Assembly: GCA_035550595.1 (NCBI GenBank)
Contig: DASZOV010000141.1
Coordinates: forward strand, 1-64,000
Reading direction: 5' to 3'
Source of the DNA: CALFMR01 sp035550595
GTDB lineage: Bacteria > Acidobacteriota > Vicinamibacteria > Vicinamibacterales > SCN-69-37
Length of the DNA stretch: 64,000 nt
Part shown: in pieces, positions 15,454 through 22,574 of the stretch
Layout of the letters: every line of letters starts with the position of its first letter
How positions within the stretch are numbered: the stretch's first letter is position 1
The notes under the pieces: generated by a model
Told to the model about the DNA's origin: nothing
What the model saw: the letters and a program-made list of their open reading frames with translations, nothing else
The model's database searches: none
Program-made: the position numbers and the translations under genes

Positions 15454-16059
15454 ATGCCGCAGCAGTCAGTGGCAGTCGTCGCGGTCGTCCTTGGCATAGT
15501 CGCGCTCGGCCTCTTGCTGGCGCGATCTCGCGCGAGGCGGGCCGCGGCGGCCGACGCGCGGAAGGCGCAGCGCGAGGCGGCCGACGAGGCGTGGGTGATC
15601 CGGCCAGTCGAAAACGCGCCGGTGACGCTGGCATCCTTCTACGCGGTCGATCACGGGGAGATCGACGGGTTGCTCGACGGATTTCGAGCGGCGAAGTCCG
15701 GGGGCCAGCCGGCTGCGCTCGGCATGTACCGTGAGTTCAAGTCGCGACTCGAGCGTCACATCGGATGGGAAGAAGACATCCTGTTTCCGTTGTTCGAACG
15801 GCTCTCAGGGCTAGGCGACAACGGCCCCACGATCGTGATGCGTGCCGAGCACCGAACGATCAAAGCGCTTCTCGATTCGATCGACCGCTCGCTGCAGGCA
15901 GGCGACACGAACATCGATACAGATGAGTCCGCGCTGCTCGAAGCGCTCGCCGCACACAACTTGAAAGAGGAGAACATCCTCTACCCGCTGATCGACCGGC
16001 AGGTATCGGTCGCCGACCGGGAGGCCGTCTTCGCCCGCATGCGTGCAGAGATGGCGTGA
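15454..16059 (+). CDS. Membrane-anchored hemerythrin HHE-domain protein
   Basis: 201 residues. Residues 6-25 form a transmembrane anchor, then a charged linker and a hemerythrin domain with all expected iron ligands: FYAVDHGEIDGLLDGF, LERHIGWEEDILFPLFE, MRAEHRTIKALLDSI and LAAHNLKEENILYPLID. The diiron site may bind oxygen or nitric oxide near the membrane. GAAGGGG precedes the ATG. It follows doxX in the same direction but with a separate 78-base gap, so co-regulation is possible. Confidence 0.88.
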   Translation: MPQQSVAVVAVVLGIVALGLLLARSRARRAAAADARKAQREAADEAWVIRPVENAPVTLASFYAVDHGEIDGLLDGFRAAKSGGQPAALGMYREFKSRLERHIGWEEDILFPLFERLSGLGDNGPTIVMRAEHRTIKALLDSIDRSLQAGDTNIDTDESALLEALAAHNLKEENILYPLIDRQVSVADREAVFARMRAEMA

Positions 16060-16203
16060 GGTAGCGTCACGCCATGGCGCTCCCGCTCGCCGCGGCGTCA
16101 TCAGCGAGTCGCATCGCGTGGGGCGGGCCGCCGAGTTGAGGGTCAGACGCGCAATCACTTATGCTGCGTTCACACTCGCAACAGTGCGTCGCAGAATCTC
16201 CAT

Positions 16204-17256
16204 ATGGCTCCACGATCATCAGAGACGATTCGCGCGTCGGCTCTCTGCGCGGCGCTGTGTCTTCTCGTCGCCGTTCCTCTCGCCTCGCAAACGCCATCGT
16301 CGTCTCCGGCGCCTCACTTGGAACGCCGCGGCGCGGCCACGCAGCTCATCGTCGATGGCAAGCCATTCCTCATGCTCGCTGGCGAACTCGGGAACAACGC
16401 CGCGACGACGATCGAGGCCGCGCGGCCGATCTGGCCGAACCTGGTGGCCATGCACCTCAACACGGCGCTCGTCGCGCTGTCCTGGGCGCAGATCGAACCA
16501 AAGGAAGGCGAGTTCGACTGGAGCCTCGTCGATGGTCTGCTGCAAAGCGCGCGGCAGCACGACCTGCGCATCGTCTTTCTCTGGTTTGGAAGCTGGAAGA
16601 ACACCTGGTCGAGCTACGCGCCCGACTGGGTGAAGGCTGACTACACGCGGTTTCCCCGCACGCGGCAGCGCAACGGCACGCCCGACGAGCGGTTGACGCC
16701 GCTCAGCACCGCCAATCGCGACGCGGACGCGCGGGCGTTCGCGTCGCTCATGCAGCACATCCGTGCGGTCGACAGCCAGACGCACACGGTGCTGATGATG
16801 CAGGTGGAGAACGAAGTCGGCTCCATCCCGGACGCACGCGATTACTCACCGGTGGCGAACGACGCGTTCGCGAAGCCGGTGTCGAAGGTGGTCGTGGACG
16901 GGCTGACGCGCGCGCAGCGGATTCGCGTCGGCGACTACACGCTCGATCTCACGCCGCTCGGCGGTACGACGCCGAGCGACGCGAGCACGCTGCCGCCATT
17001 TGCCATCTTCATCGCCACGGGGCCGAACGAGTACGTCATGGCGGGCCGGGGCGTTGGTATCAAGTTCACGCCGGAGACGCCAGGCCCTACGTACGTGGGA
17101 CTCGGAACCGTCCAGGAAGGCCGCTTCGCCGACGGCCACTGGGTGACGATCCGTCAGCTCGCCGGCGACGACACCGGACAGGGCACGGCGCTCACCCTCC
17201 GCGGCACGCTGCACGGCCCCGGCATGCTGCGTGTCACGCTGTACCGTTATCAATAG
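16204..17256 (+). CDS. Secreted GH35/DUF5597-like glycosidase with apparent internal deletion
   Basis: 350 residues with a signal peptide (ASALCAALCLLVAVPLAS). The N-terminal half is a GH35-like beta-galactosidase barrel start: LIVDGKPFLMLAGELGNNAAT, LNTALVALSWAQIEPKEGEFDWSLVDGLL, and MMQVENEVGSIPDARDYSPVANDAF with the acid/base Glu in ENE (202-204). Right after, at about residue 220, the protein jumps to a C-terminal beta domain. Family members are commonly about 550 residues, so the middle of the barrel, with the nucleophile Glu, is missing. The frame stays open across the join. A clean in-frame deletion making an inactive enzyme is the simplest reading. Confidence 0.7.
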   Translation: MAPRSSETIRASALCAALCLLVAVPLASQTPSSSPAPHLERRGAATQLIVDGKPFLMLAGELGNNAATTIEAARPIWPNLVAMHLNTALVALSWAQIEPKEGEFDWSLVDGLLQSARQHDLRIVFLWFGSWKNTWSSYAPDWVKADYTRFPRTRQRNGTPDERLTPLSTANRDADARAFASLMQHIRAVDSQTHTVLMMQVENEVGSIPDARDYSPVANDAFAKPVSKVVVDGLTRAQRIRVGDYTLDLTPLGGTTPSDASTLPPFAIFIATGPNEYVMAGRGVGIKFTPETPGPTYVGLGTVQEGRFADGHWVTIRQLAGDDTGQGTALTLRGTLHGPGMLRVTLYRYQ

Positions 17257-17334
17257 ACGTCGATCGAATGGCTCGAGTGCGTCACTGACGAAAAGTACAG
17301 GGCGCGCGCCCGCCCCCGCCGGTGTCATGCGGCT

Positions 17335-18453
17335 TCAGATGGCGATCGTCAAAGTCGACGTCATGCCGGCCGTCGGTGAGCCGGTGACCGTCGCCAGTTC
17401 GAGTGAAGCGCCATCGCTGAAGACCATGTCGGTCGCGAGCGAGGTTCGCGACAGGTTCGTGATGCTCGCCTCGTACCCGCTGGTCGCGTAAACCTGGTCG
17501 CACGCCTCCTTCGGCAGCGCGATCTGGGTCGTCGCCTGTTTGTTCGCGGCACTCGTGGCCGTGGCGACGCTCGGATACACCTCCACGTGGATGTGCGGCC
17601 ATCGTCCCGAATAACACGCCGGAAAAATGGACGTGAAGGTGACGAGTCCGCTCGCATCCGTCTCCTGGACGCCGCGCAGGTAGTTCTGGTTCGCGATCCC
17701 GTAGAGCGAATACTGGCCGTCCCGGTCGCAGTGCCAGATGTACACCGCGCGACCCGCGAGCGGCTCGCACGTCGACGCGGACACCAGGATGATCTGAATC
17801 GTCAACGACACGCCGATCGCCGTGCCGTTCAAACCGCCAAAGCTCGACCGGATGTCGCTGCGGACGACGCCGCTGGTCGCGAGGACGTTGGGACCATTCG
17901 AGCCGTCACCCGGAAACGGTCCTTCGGTCTCGTTCGGCACGGCACCCGTGCACGCGGAGGCGACGGTCGATGACCGCGTCACCGCGATGACGTAGCTCTC
18001 GGTGGTCACGCCGTCGGCGGCCGTCACGAGCACGGTGATCGTGTTGGCGCCCATGGCCAGCGAGATGGGCGAGGACGCGGCGCCGCTGGCCACCAGCGTG
18101 CCGTTGACTTTGATTGTCGCAGCCGGATTGGTTGCCGTGGCCGTGACGGTCGTGCTCGCGACGGTGTTACTCACCGTCAGCGCATAGGTGAGCGTGCCGG
18201 CGGCGAACGTAATCGTGCCGCCGGCGATCGCGAGCGCGCTCAGCGACGCGTCCGTGTTCGAGGTCGTCGGACTGGTCGGCGACTTGCTGCACCCCAGGAG
18301 CGTGCCGGTCCCGACGAGACCGAGCGATCGGATCATGTCGCGACGAGAGAGGCCTTCGACGGCGGCGGCGTGCGCAGCGAGGTCCCGCTGCAATCCGCCG
18401 AAGTCGTCGTGGTCGTTCTGATCGTGCGGTTTCTCGACTGTGAGGCGTGTCAT
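17335..18453 (-). CDS. Exported lipoprotein intradiol ring-cleavage dioxygenase with cadherin-like domain
   Basis: 372 residues from the ATG at 18453 (GGAGGA upstream). A 35-residue polar extension precedes a Tat-like signal, SRRDMIRSLGLVGTGTLLGC, ending in a lipobox with Cys55. Residues ~65-165 form a cadherin-like beta-sandwich (Thr/Ala/Val-rich repeats). The dioxygenase domain has the non-haem iron ligands: Tyr in VYIWHCDRDGQYSLYG, Tyr in FPACYSGRWPHIHVEV and the two His of PHIH. It should cleave catechol-type rings between hydroxyls, outside the cytoplasm. Gene stands alone between two oppositely directed genes. Confidence 0.88.
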   Translation of the reverse strand: MTRLTVEKPHDQNDHDDFGGLQRDLAAHAAAVEGLSRRDMIRSLGLVGTGTLLGCSKSPTSPTTSNTDASLSALAIAGGTITFAAGTLTYALTVSNTVASTTVTATATNPAATIKVNGTLVASGAASSPISLAMGANTITVLVTAADGVTTESYVIAVTRSSTVASACTGAVPNETEGPFPGDGSNGPNVLATSGVVRSDIRSSFGGLNGTAIGVSLTIQIILVSASTCEPLAGRAVYIWHCDRDGQYSLYGIANQNYLRGVQETDASGLVTFTSIFPACYSGRWPHIHVEVYPSVATATSAANKQATTQIALPKEACDQVYATSGYEASITNLSRTSLATDMVFSDGASLELATVTGSPTAGMTSTLTIAI

Positions 18454-18564
18454 GGTCGTCCTCCCATGACCATCTTGACGACCCGAATGTGGCAAAAGTA
18501 CTGGCGCCGTATCAAAGGTTTCTGACAGGCGTGCCGGCCCCACGCGCCGCGCCATAATCGGGCG

Positions 18565-20034
18565 ATGGCTGGCCCGGCCGCCGTGCCGCTCGTGAGGTGG
18601 TATCGAAGCCTCTACTTCCGGATTGGCGTCGGCTTCGTGACCTTCGTGTTCGGGCTCCTGCTGCTGCAGGAGCTTTTCCTGGCCATGCGACCTCGGCCGC
18701 CACTGCGCGGCGCGCCGAACACGGTCGTCGCGCTAGTGGCGGCGGACCTGACGCTGGCGTTGTCCAACGATCCGCGGCTGGACATCGACGCCTACCTGAA
18801 GCGGCAGTATGCGCAGTCCCAACCCATCTATACCGTGATGAAGAACGGCACGGTCGCGTCGAACCGTTCCGTGCCGCTCGCCGACGACCTGCGCCGTTAC
18901 GCGATGGCCATCATGAGCGGCCGCGCCGAGAACGTTCAGGTCGATCGCACGGCCCCGATGACATTCGTGACGGCGCCCGTCCAGATGGGCGGCACGCTCG
19001 CCGGCGTCGTCCTGCTGCCGCCCGGTCCGCCACCCGGTCCGCCGCCTCACGGTCTCGACCGCCTGACGATCCTCCCGAGCACGATCTTGCTCGTCGGCCT
19101 CACGGTGATCGCCGCCGCCGTGATTTTCGAGCCGGTCCGGCGTCGCATGCAGGCGTTACGGTCCGCGACGCAGCGATTGGGCGCGGGCGATTTCACGGCA
19201 AGGGCGCCGGTCTCCGGCTTCGACGAGGTCGCTGAGCTCTCGGCAACCTTCAACGCGATGGCCGATGAGCTGACGGCGCGCGACGAGGCGCTTCGCCGAT
19301 CCGACCTCCTGCGTCGGCAGATGCTGGCCGACGTCTCGCACGAGCTCAAGACGCCGCTGGCGGCCATGCGCGGCTACGTCGAAACGCTGCATCGCGATGA
19401 CATCACGCTCGACGCGGAAACGCGCGAACGGTATTTTCAGATCCTCGAGCGGGAAACCGATCGACTCGACCGGCTCGTGAAGGACCTGCTCGATCTGGCG
19501 CGCGTCGAGAGCGGCGCAACCGCGTTCGACATCCGCGTCTTCGCCATCGAGCGTCTCTTCGAGCACGTCGTTCATCGCCATGAGCAGGCGTGTCGTCAGC
19601 GCCGCGTGACGGTCCGCGTCCACGTCGACGACGCAGCGGATCAGATGGTGGCCGATCCGCATCGCATCGAGCAGGTGATCGAGAACCTCTTCGCCAACGC
19701 GCTGCGTCACACGCCGGACGATGGCCTGATCGAGTTGGCGGCCCGTGTGGACGGGACGCAATACGTGCTGACGGTCGCCGACTCCGGGAGCGGCATCGCG
19801 AAGGAGCATCTGCCGTACGTCTTCGAGCGCTTCTACAAAGTCGACGCGTCTCGAAGAAAGGACAGCGAGGGCAGCGGGCTCGGTCTGTCGATCGGCAAGG
19901 CCATCGTGGACCGTCATGGCGGCACGATGGCGGTCGATAGTCGTGCCGGACGCACCGTGTTCACGATGCGCTTCCCGCTGGCGCGTGACGAGGCGGCTGG
20001 CGAGCCGCCTCAGGTGGCATCGACGAACTTGTAG
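18565..20034 (+). CDS. Two-component sensor histidine kinase
   Basis: 489 residues: helix 1 near 17-36, periplasmic region with YTVMKNGTVASNRSVPLADD, a Pro/Gly-rich stretch, helix 2 around 170-190 and a HAMP domain. The HisKA H-box is MLADVSHELKTPLAAMRGY with His259. N-box ENLFANALRHTPDDG, G1 VADSGSGIAKEHL, F-box FERFYKVD and G2 GSGLGLSIGKAI are intact. CATAAT ends six bases before ATG, suggesting a leaderless start. The cognate regulator lies tail-to-tail, the two 3' ends overlapping by 25 bases, an unusual layout for a two-component pair. Confidence 0.93.
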   Translation: MAGPAAVPLVRWYRSLYFRIGVGFVTFVFGLLLLQELFLAMRPRPPLRGAPNTVVALVAADLTLALSNDPRLDIDAYLKRQYAQSQPIYTVMKNGTVASNRSVPLADDLRRYAMAIMSGRAENVQVDRTAPMTFVTAPVQMGGTLAGVVLLPPGPPPGPPPHGLDRLTILPSTILLVGLTVIAAAVIFEPVRRRMQALRSATQRLGAGDFTARAPVSGFDEVAELSATFNAMADELTARDEALRRSDLLRRQMLADVSHELKTPLAAMRGYVETLHRDDITLDAETRERYFQILERETDRLDRLVKDLLDLARVESGATAFDIRVFAIERLFEHVVHRHEQACRQRRVTVRVHVDDAADQMVADPHRIEQVIENLFANALRHTPDDGLIELAARVDGTQYVLTVADSGSGIAKEHLPYVFERFYKVDASRRKDSEGSGLGLSIGKAIVDRHGGTMAVDSRAGRTVFTMRFPLARDEAAGEPPQVASTNL

Positions 20035-20750
20035 CCAACGCCCCAGGCAGTCAGGATCAGGCGCGGGTCCTGCGGATCGACTTCCAATTTCCGGCGAAGG
20101 CGGCTGATCACGGTGTCGACGGTCCGCTCGCTGACATACGTGTCGCCGCCCCAGATCTTCGCCAGCAGGGCGGCCCGACTGAACACGATCCCCGGATGCG
20201 AGAGGAACTGCTCGAGTAAATCGAATTCCTGCCGGGTGAGCTCGACGGGCTCCCCTCTGACGGTCGCGCATCGCTTGTCGAGATCGAGTGCGATGCCGCG
20301 CCGTCTGACCTGCCGCGTCGAGTCGACCAGCTCGTCCCGATGTCGGCGATGGCGGCGGACGAGCGCCTGGACGCGCGCCACCAGCTCGCGCGTGCCGAAC
20401 GGCTTGGTGAGATAGTCGTCCGCGCCGCTGCCGAGGCCGAGCACCTTGTCCGACTCCGAGTCCTTGGCAGTGAGCATGAGCACGGGCGTGTCGAGGTTGG
20501 CGCCCTGCTCCCGAAGCACGCGGCAGAGCGTCATGCCGTCGAGGGCCGGCAGCATCACGTCCAGGACGACCAGATCGAAATGCGTCGAGCGCCCGAGGTC
20601 GAGCGCGCGGGCGCCGTCGGCGACCTGTGTCACGTCGAACCCGGCGAGATCCAGGTGCAGCCGCACGACCTCGCGGATGGCCCCGTCGTCCTCGACGAGC
20701 AGCGCGCGTTGACGGGATCGGACCGAGCGGTCGCTGTCCTCTGCGGTCAT
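20010..20750 (-). CDS. OmpR/PhoB-type response regulator
   Basis: 246 residues. Receiver domain: LLVEDDGAIREVV, phosphorylation site VVLDVMLPALDGM with Asp64, LTAKDSESDKV and the conserved Lys in YLTKPFG. C-terminal winged helix: VELTRQEFDLLEQFLSHPGIVFSRAALLAKIWGGDTYVSERTVDTVISRLRRKLEVDPQDPRLILTAWGVGYKF. It is the probable partner of the kinase encoded convergently; because the genes face each other, they cannot share a promoter. Overlapping 3' ends may allow antisense interference (inference). Confidence 0.95.
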   Translation of the reverse strand: MTAEDSDRSVRSRQRALLVEDDGAIREVVRLHLDLAGFDVTQVADGARALDLGRSTHFDLVVLDVMLPALDGMTLCRVLREQGANLDTPVLMLTAKDSESDKVLGLGSGADDYLTKPFGTRELVARVQALVRRHRRHRDELVDSTRQVRRRGIALDLDKRCATVRGEPVELTRQEFDLLEQFLSHPGIVFSRAALLAKIWGGDTYVSERTVDTVISRLRRKLEVDPQDPRLILTAWGVGYKFVDAT

Positions 20751-20808
20751 GGTCTCCGATCGGCGCGTGCGATCGTCGGACGTCCGGACGTGGCGAATGG
20801 ACGGTTCG

Positions 20809-21285
20809 TCACCCGCGCCGCGCGGCTTCGATCGCGGCGACGTCGATCTTCCGCATCGTCATCATGGCATCGAACGCGCGCTTCGCCTCGGCGCCGCCGG
20901 CCGCCATCGCGTCGGTCAGCACGCGCGGCGTGATCTGCCACGACAAGCCCCAGCGATCCTTGCACCAGCCGCACGCGCTCTCCTGGCCGCCGTTGCCGAC
21001 GATGGCGTTCCAGTAGCGGTCGGTTTCCTCCTGGTCGTCCGTGGCGATTTGGAACGAAAACGCCTCGCTGTGTTTGAACGTCGGACCGCCGTTGAGGCCG
21101 ATGCAGGGAATGCCGAGCACCGTGAACTCGACCGTGATGACGTCGCCTGACTTGCCGCTCGGGTAGTCGCTCGGCGCCTTGTGAACGGCCGTCACTTTGC
21201 TGTTCGGAAACGTCTCGGCGTAGAAGCGGGCCGCGTCATGCGCGTCCTTGTCGAACCAGAGGCAGATCGTGTTCTTGGGCTTCAT
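20809..21285 (-). CDS. PhnB-like VOC-superfamily protein
   Basis: 158 residues opening KNTICLWFDKDAHDAARFYAETFPNSKV, with FTVLGIPCIGLNGGPTFKHSEAFSFQI and CGWCKDRWGLSWQITPRVL, the pattern of the PhnB/'3-demethylubiquinone-9 methyltransferase' VOC family. Despite that label these are vicinal-oxygen-chelate folds and the activity of most is unknown. Cytoplasmic, single domain. Monocistronic on the minus strand, 58 bases beyond the response-regulator start. The ATG is preceded by a purine-rich GGAGCC on its strand. Confidence 0.85.
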   Translation of the reverse strand: MKPKNTICLWFDKDAHDAARFYAETFPNSKVTAVHKAPSDYPSGKSGDVITVEFTVLGIPCIGLNGGPTFKHSEAFSFQIATDDQEETDRYWNAIVGNGGQESACGWCKDRWGLSWQITPRVLTDAMAAGGAEAKRAFDAMMTMRKIDVAAIEAARRG

Positions 21286-21411
21286 GGTGTGGCTCCTGCG
21301 CCATTATCACGCGCGTGTGCGTCCGGCGCCGCGGACAATCCCGCGAACAATGTGCGGCCATCATCGTTCGGATGTGGCCGTCGATGACGCTACGATCGTG
21401 GCGGAGGCACC

Positions 21412-21807
21412 ATGCACATTTCACGGAACGGATCGCGGCCGTCGGGTAAAGGACCAGCGGACTATTTCACGGGCACCGTCCGAATCGATCCACTCTTCCA
21501 ACCCGACGCGCCGGCCCGCGCGGCCTCGGCAAGCGTGACGTTCGAACCGGGTGCGCGCACGGCGTGGCACACCCATCCACTGGGACAGATCCTGATCGTC
21601 ACGGCCGGCCACGGACTCGTGCAATGCGCAGGCGGCCCCATCGAAGAGATCCGCCCAGGCGACGTCGTGCGCTTCCTGCCCGGCGAGAAGCACTGGCACG
21701 GTGCGTCACCGACGACGGCGATGACACACATCGCGATTCAGGAACAGCTCGATGGCAAAGTCGTCGAGTGGTTGGAACAGGTGAGTGACGAGGAATACAG
21801 GTCGTGA
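21412..21807 (+). CDS. Small single-domain cupin protein
   Basis: 131 residues with both cupin motifs: PGARTAWHTHPLGQILIVTAGHGLVQ (metal ligands His, His, Gln-Ile region, motif 1) and PGDVVRFLPGEKHWHGASPTTAM (motif 2). The opening SRPSGKGPADYFTGTVRIDPLF is typical of small cupins related to those near carboxymuconolactone decarboxylases and of metal-dependent mandelonitrile lyases. A specific reaction cannot be read from sequence. It is followed by a methyltransferase gene in the same direction, 93 bases on. Confidence 0.85.
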   Translation: MHISRNGSRPSGKGPADYFTGTVRIDPLFQPDAPARAASASVTFEPGARTAWHTHPLGQILIVTAGHGLVQCAGGPIEEIRPGDVVRFLPGEKHWHGASPTTAMTHIAIQEQLDGKVVEWLEQVSDEEYRS

Positions 21808-21900
21808 CGGCCCAATCGAGAGCCGTCACACTGCCGCGGTCGTGCCAGTGCGCGGCTCGGGGATAAGCTTCTACAAACAGATCGCTGTTGAGTCCTGACG

Positions 21901-22515
21901 ATGTCGCGCACCACGCACTGGAACGCTATTTACACGACGAAGTCCGACCAAGACGTGAGTTGGTTCGAGCCGCAGCCGGATGTGTCGCTTCGGCTGATGG
22001 ACGCCGCTGGGCTCGACGCCGCGACGTGCGTGATCGACATCGGCGGCGGCGATTCGCGACTCGTCGACGTGCTCATCGCTCGCGGGCTCTACTGCGTGGC
22101 GGTGCTCGACGTGTCGGGCGCGGCGCTGGCTCGCGCGCGGACGCGGCTCGGTTCTGCCAGCTCGATTCCGACGTGGATCGAAGCCGACGTCACTGGCAAC
22201 TGGCGCGCGCAACCGATGGACGTCTGGCACGACCGCGCCGTCTTCCACTTCCTCGTCGATCCCGCCGATCGGGCGCGGTACGTCGAGCACCTGCGCGAGA
22301 CGTTGAAGGTGGGCGGGGCAGCCATCATCGCCACGTTCGCACCAGACGGCCCGGCGACGTGCAGCGGACTGCCGGTGGCCCGCTACTCGCCCGAAGCCTT
22401 GTCGCAGGAGCTTGGCACGGACCTGACGCTCATCGAGACGATGCTCCACACGCACACGACGCCGTGGGGTGCGCCGCAATCATTCCAGTACAGCCGCTTC
22501 CAGCGAACCGCGTGA
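21901..22515 (+). CDS. Class I SAM-dependent methyltransferase
   Basis: 204 residues. HWNAIYTTKSDQDVSWFEPQP is the conserved start of a small family of thiopurine-/tellurite-type methyltransferases. Motif I is CVIDIGGGDSRLVDVLI, followed by VLDVSGAALARAR and motif IV-like DVWHDRAVFHFLVDP. WHDRAVFHFL is particularly typical of this subgroup. It should methylate a small molecule using SAM; the substrate is unknown. A weak hairpin beginning CACACTGCCGCGG (about 21827-21850) lies upstream. Confidence 0.87.
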   Translation: MSRTTHWNAIYTTKSDQDVSWFEPQPDVSLRLMDAAGLDAATCVIDIGGGDSRLVDVLIARGLYCVAVLDVSGAALARARTRLGSASSIPTWIEADVTGNWRAQPMDVWHDRAVFHFLVDPADRARYVEHLRETLKVGGAAIIATFAPDGPATCSGLPVARYSPEALSQELGTDLTLIETMLHTHTTPWGAPQSFQYSRFQRTA

Positions 22516-22574
22516 CGTGTTGGTCGAATGCGACGTCTGGCCTCGCACGCCGCAAACGAGCGGCGTGCGGTGTG

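Noticed and set aside
19156..20271. 371-residue minus-strand frame across the kinase and regulator
   Set aside because: Spans two genes that are clearly real in other frames and has no family features.
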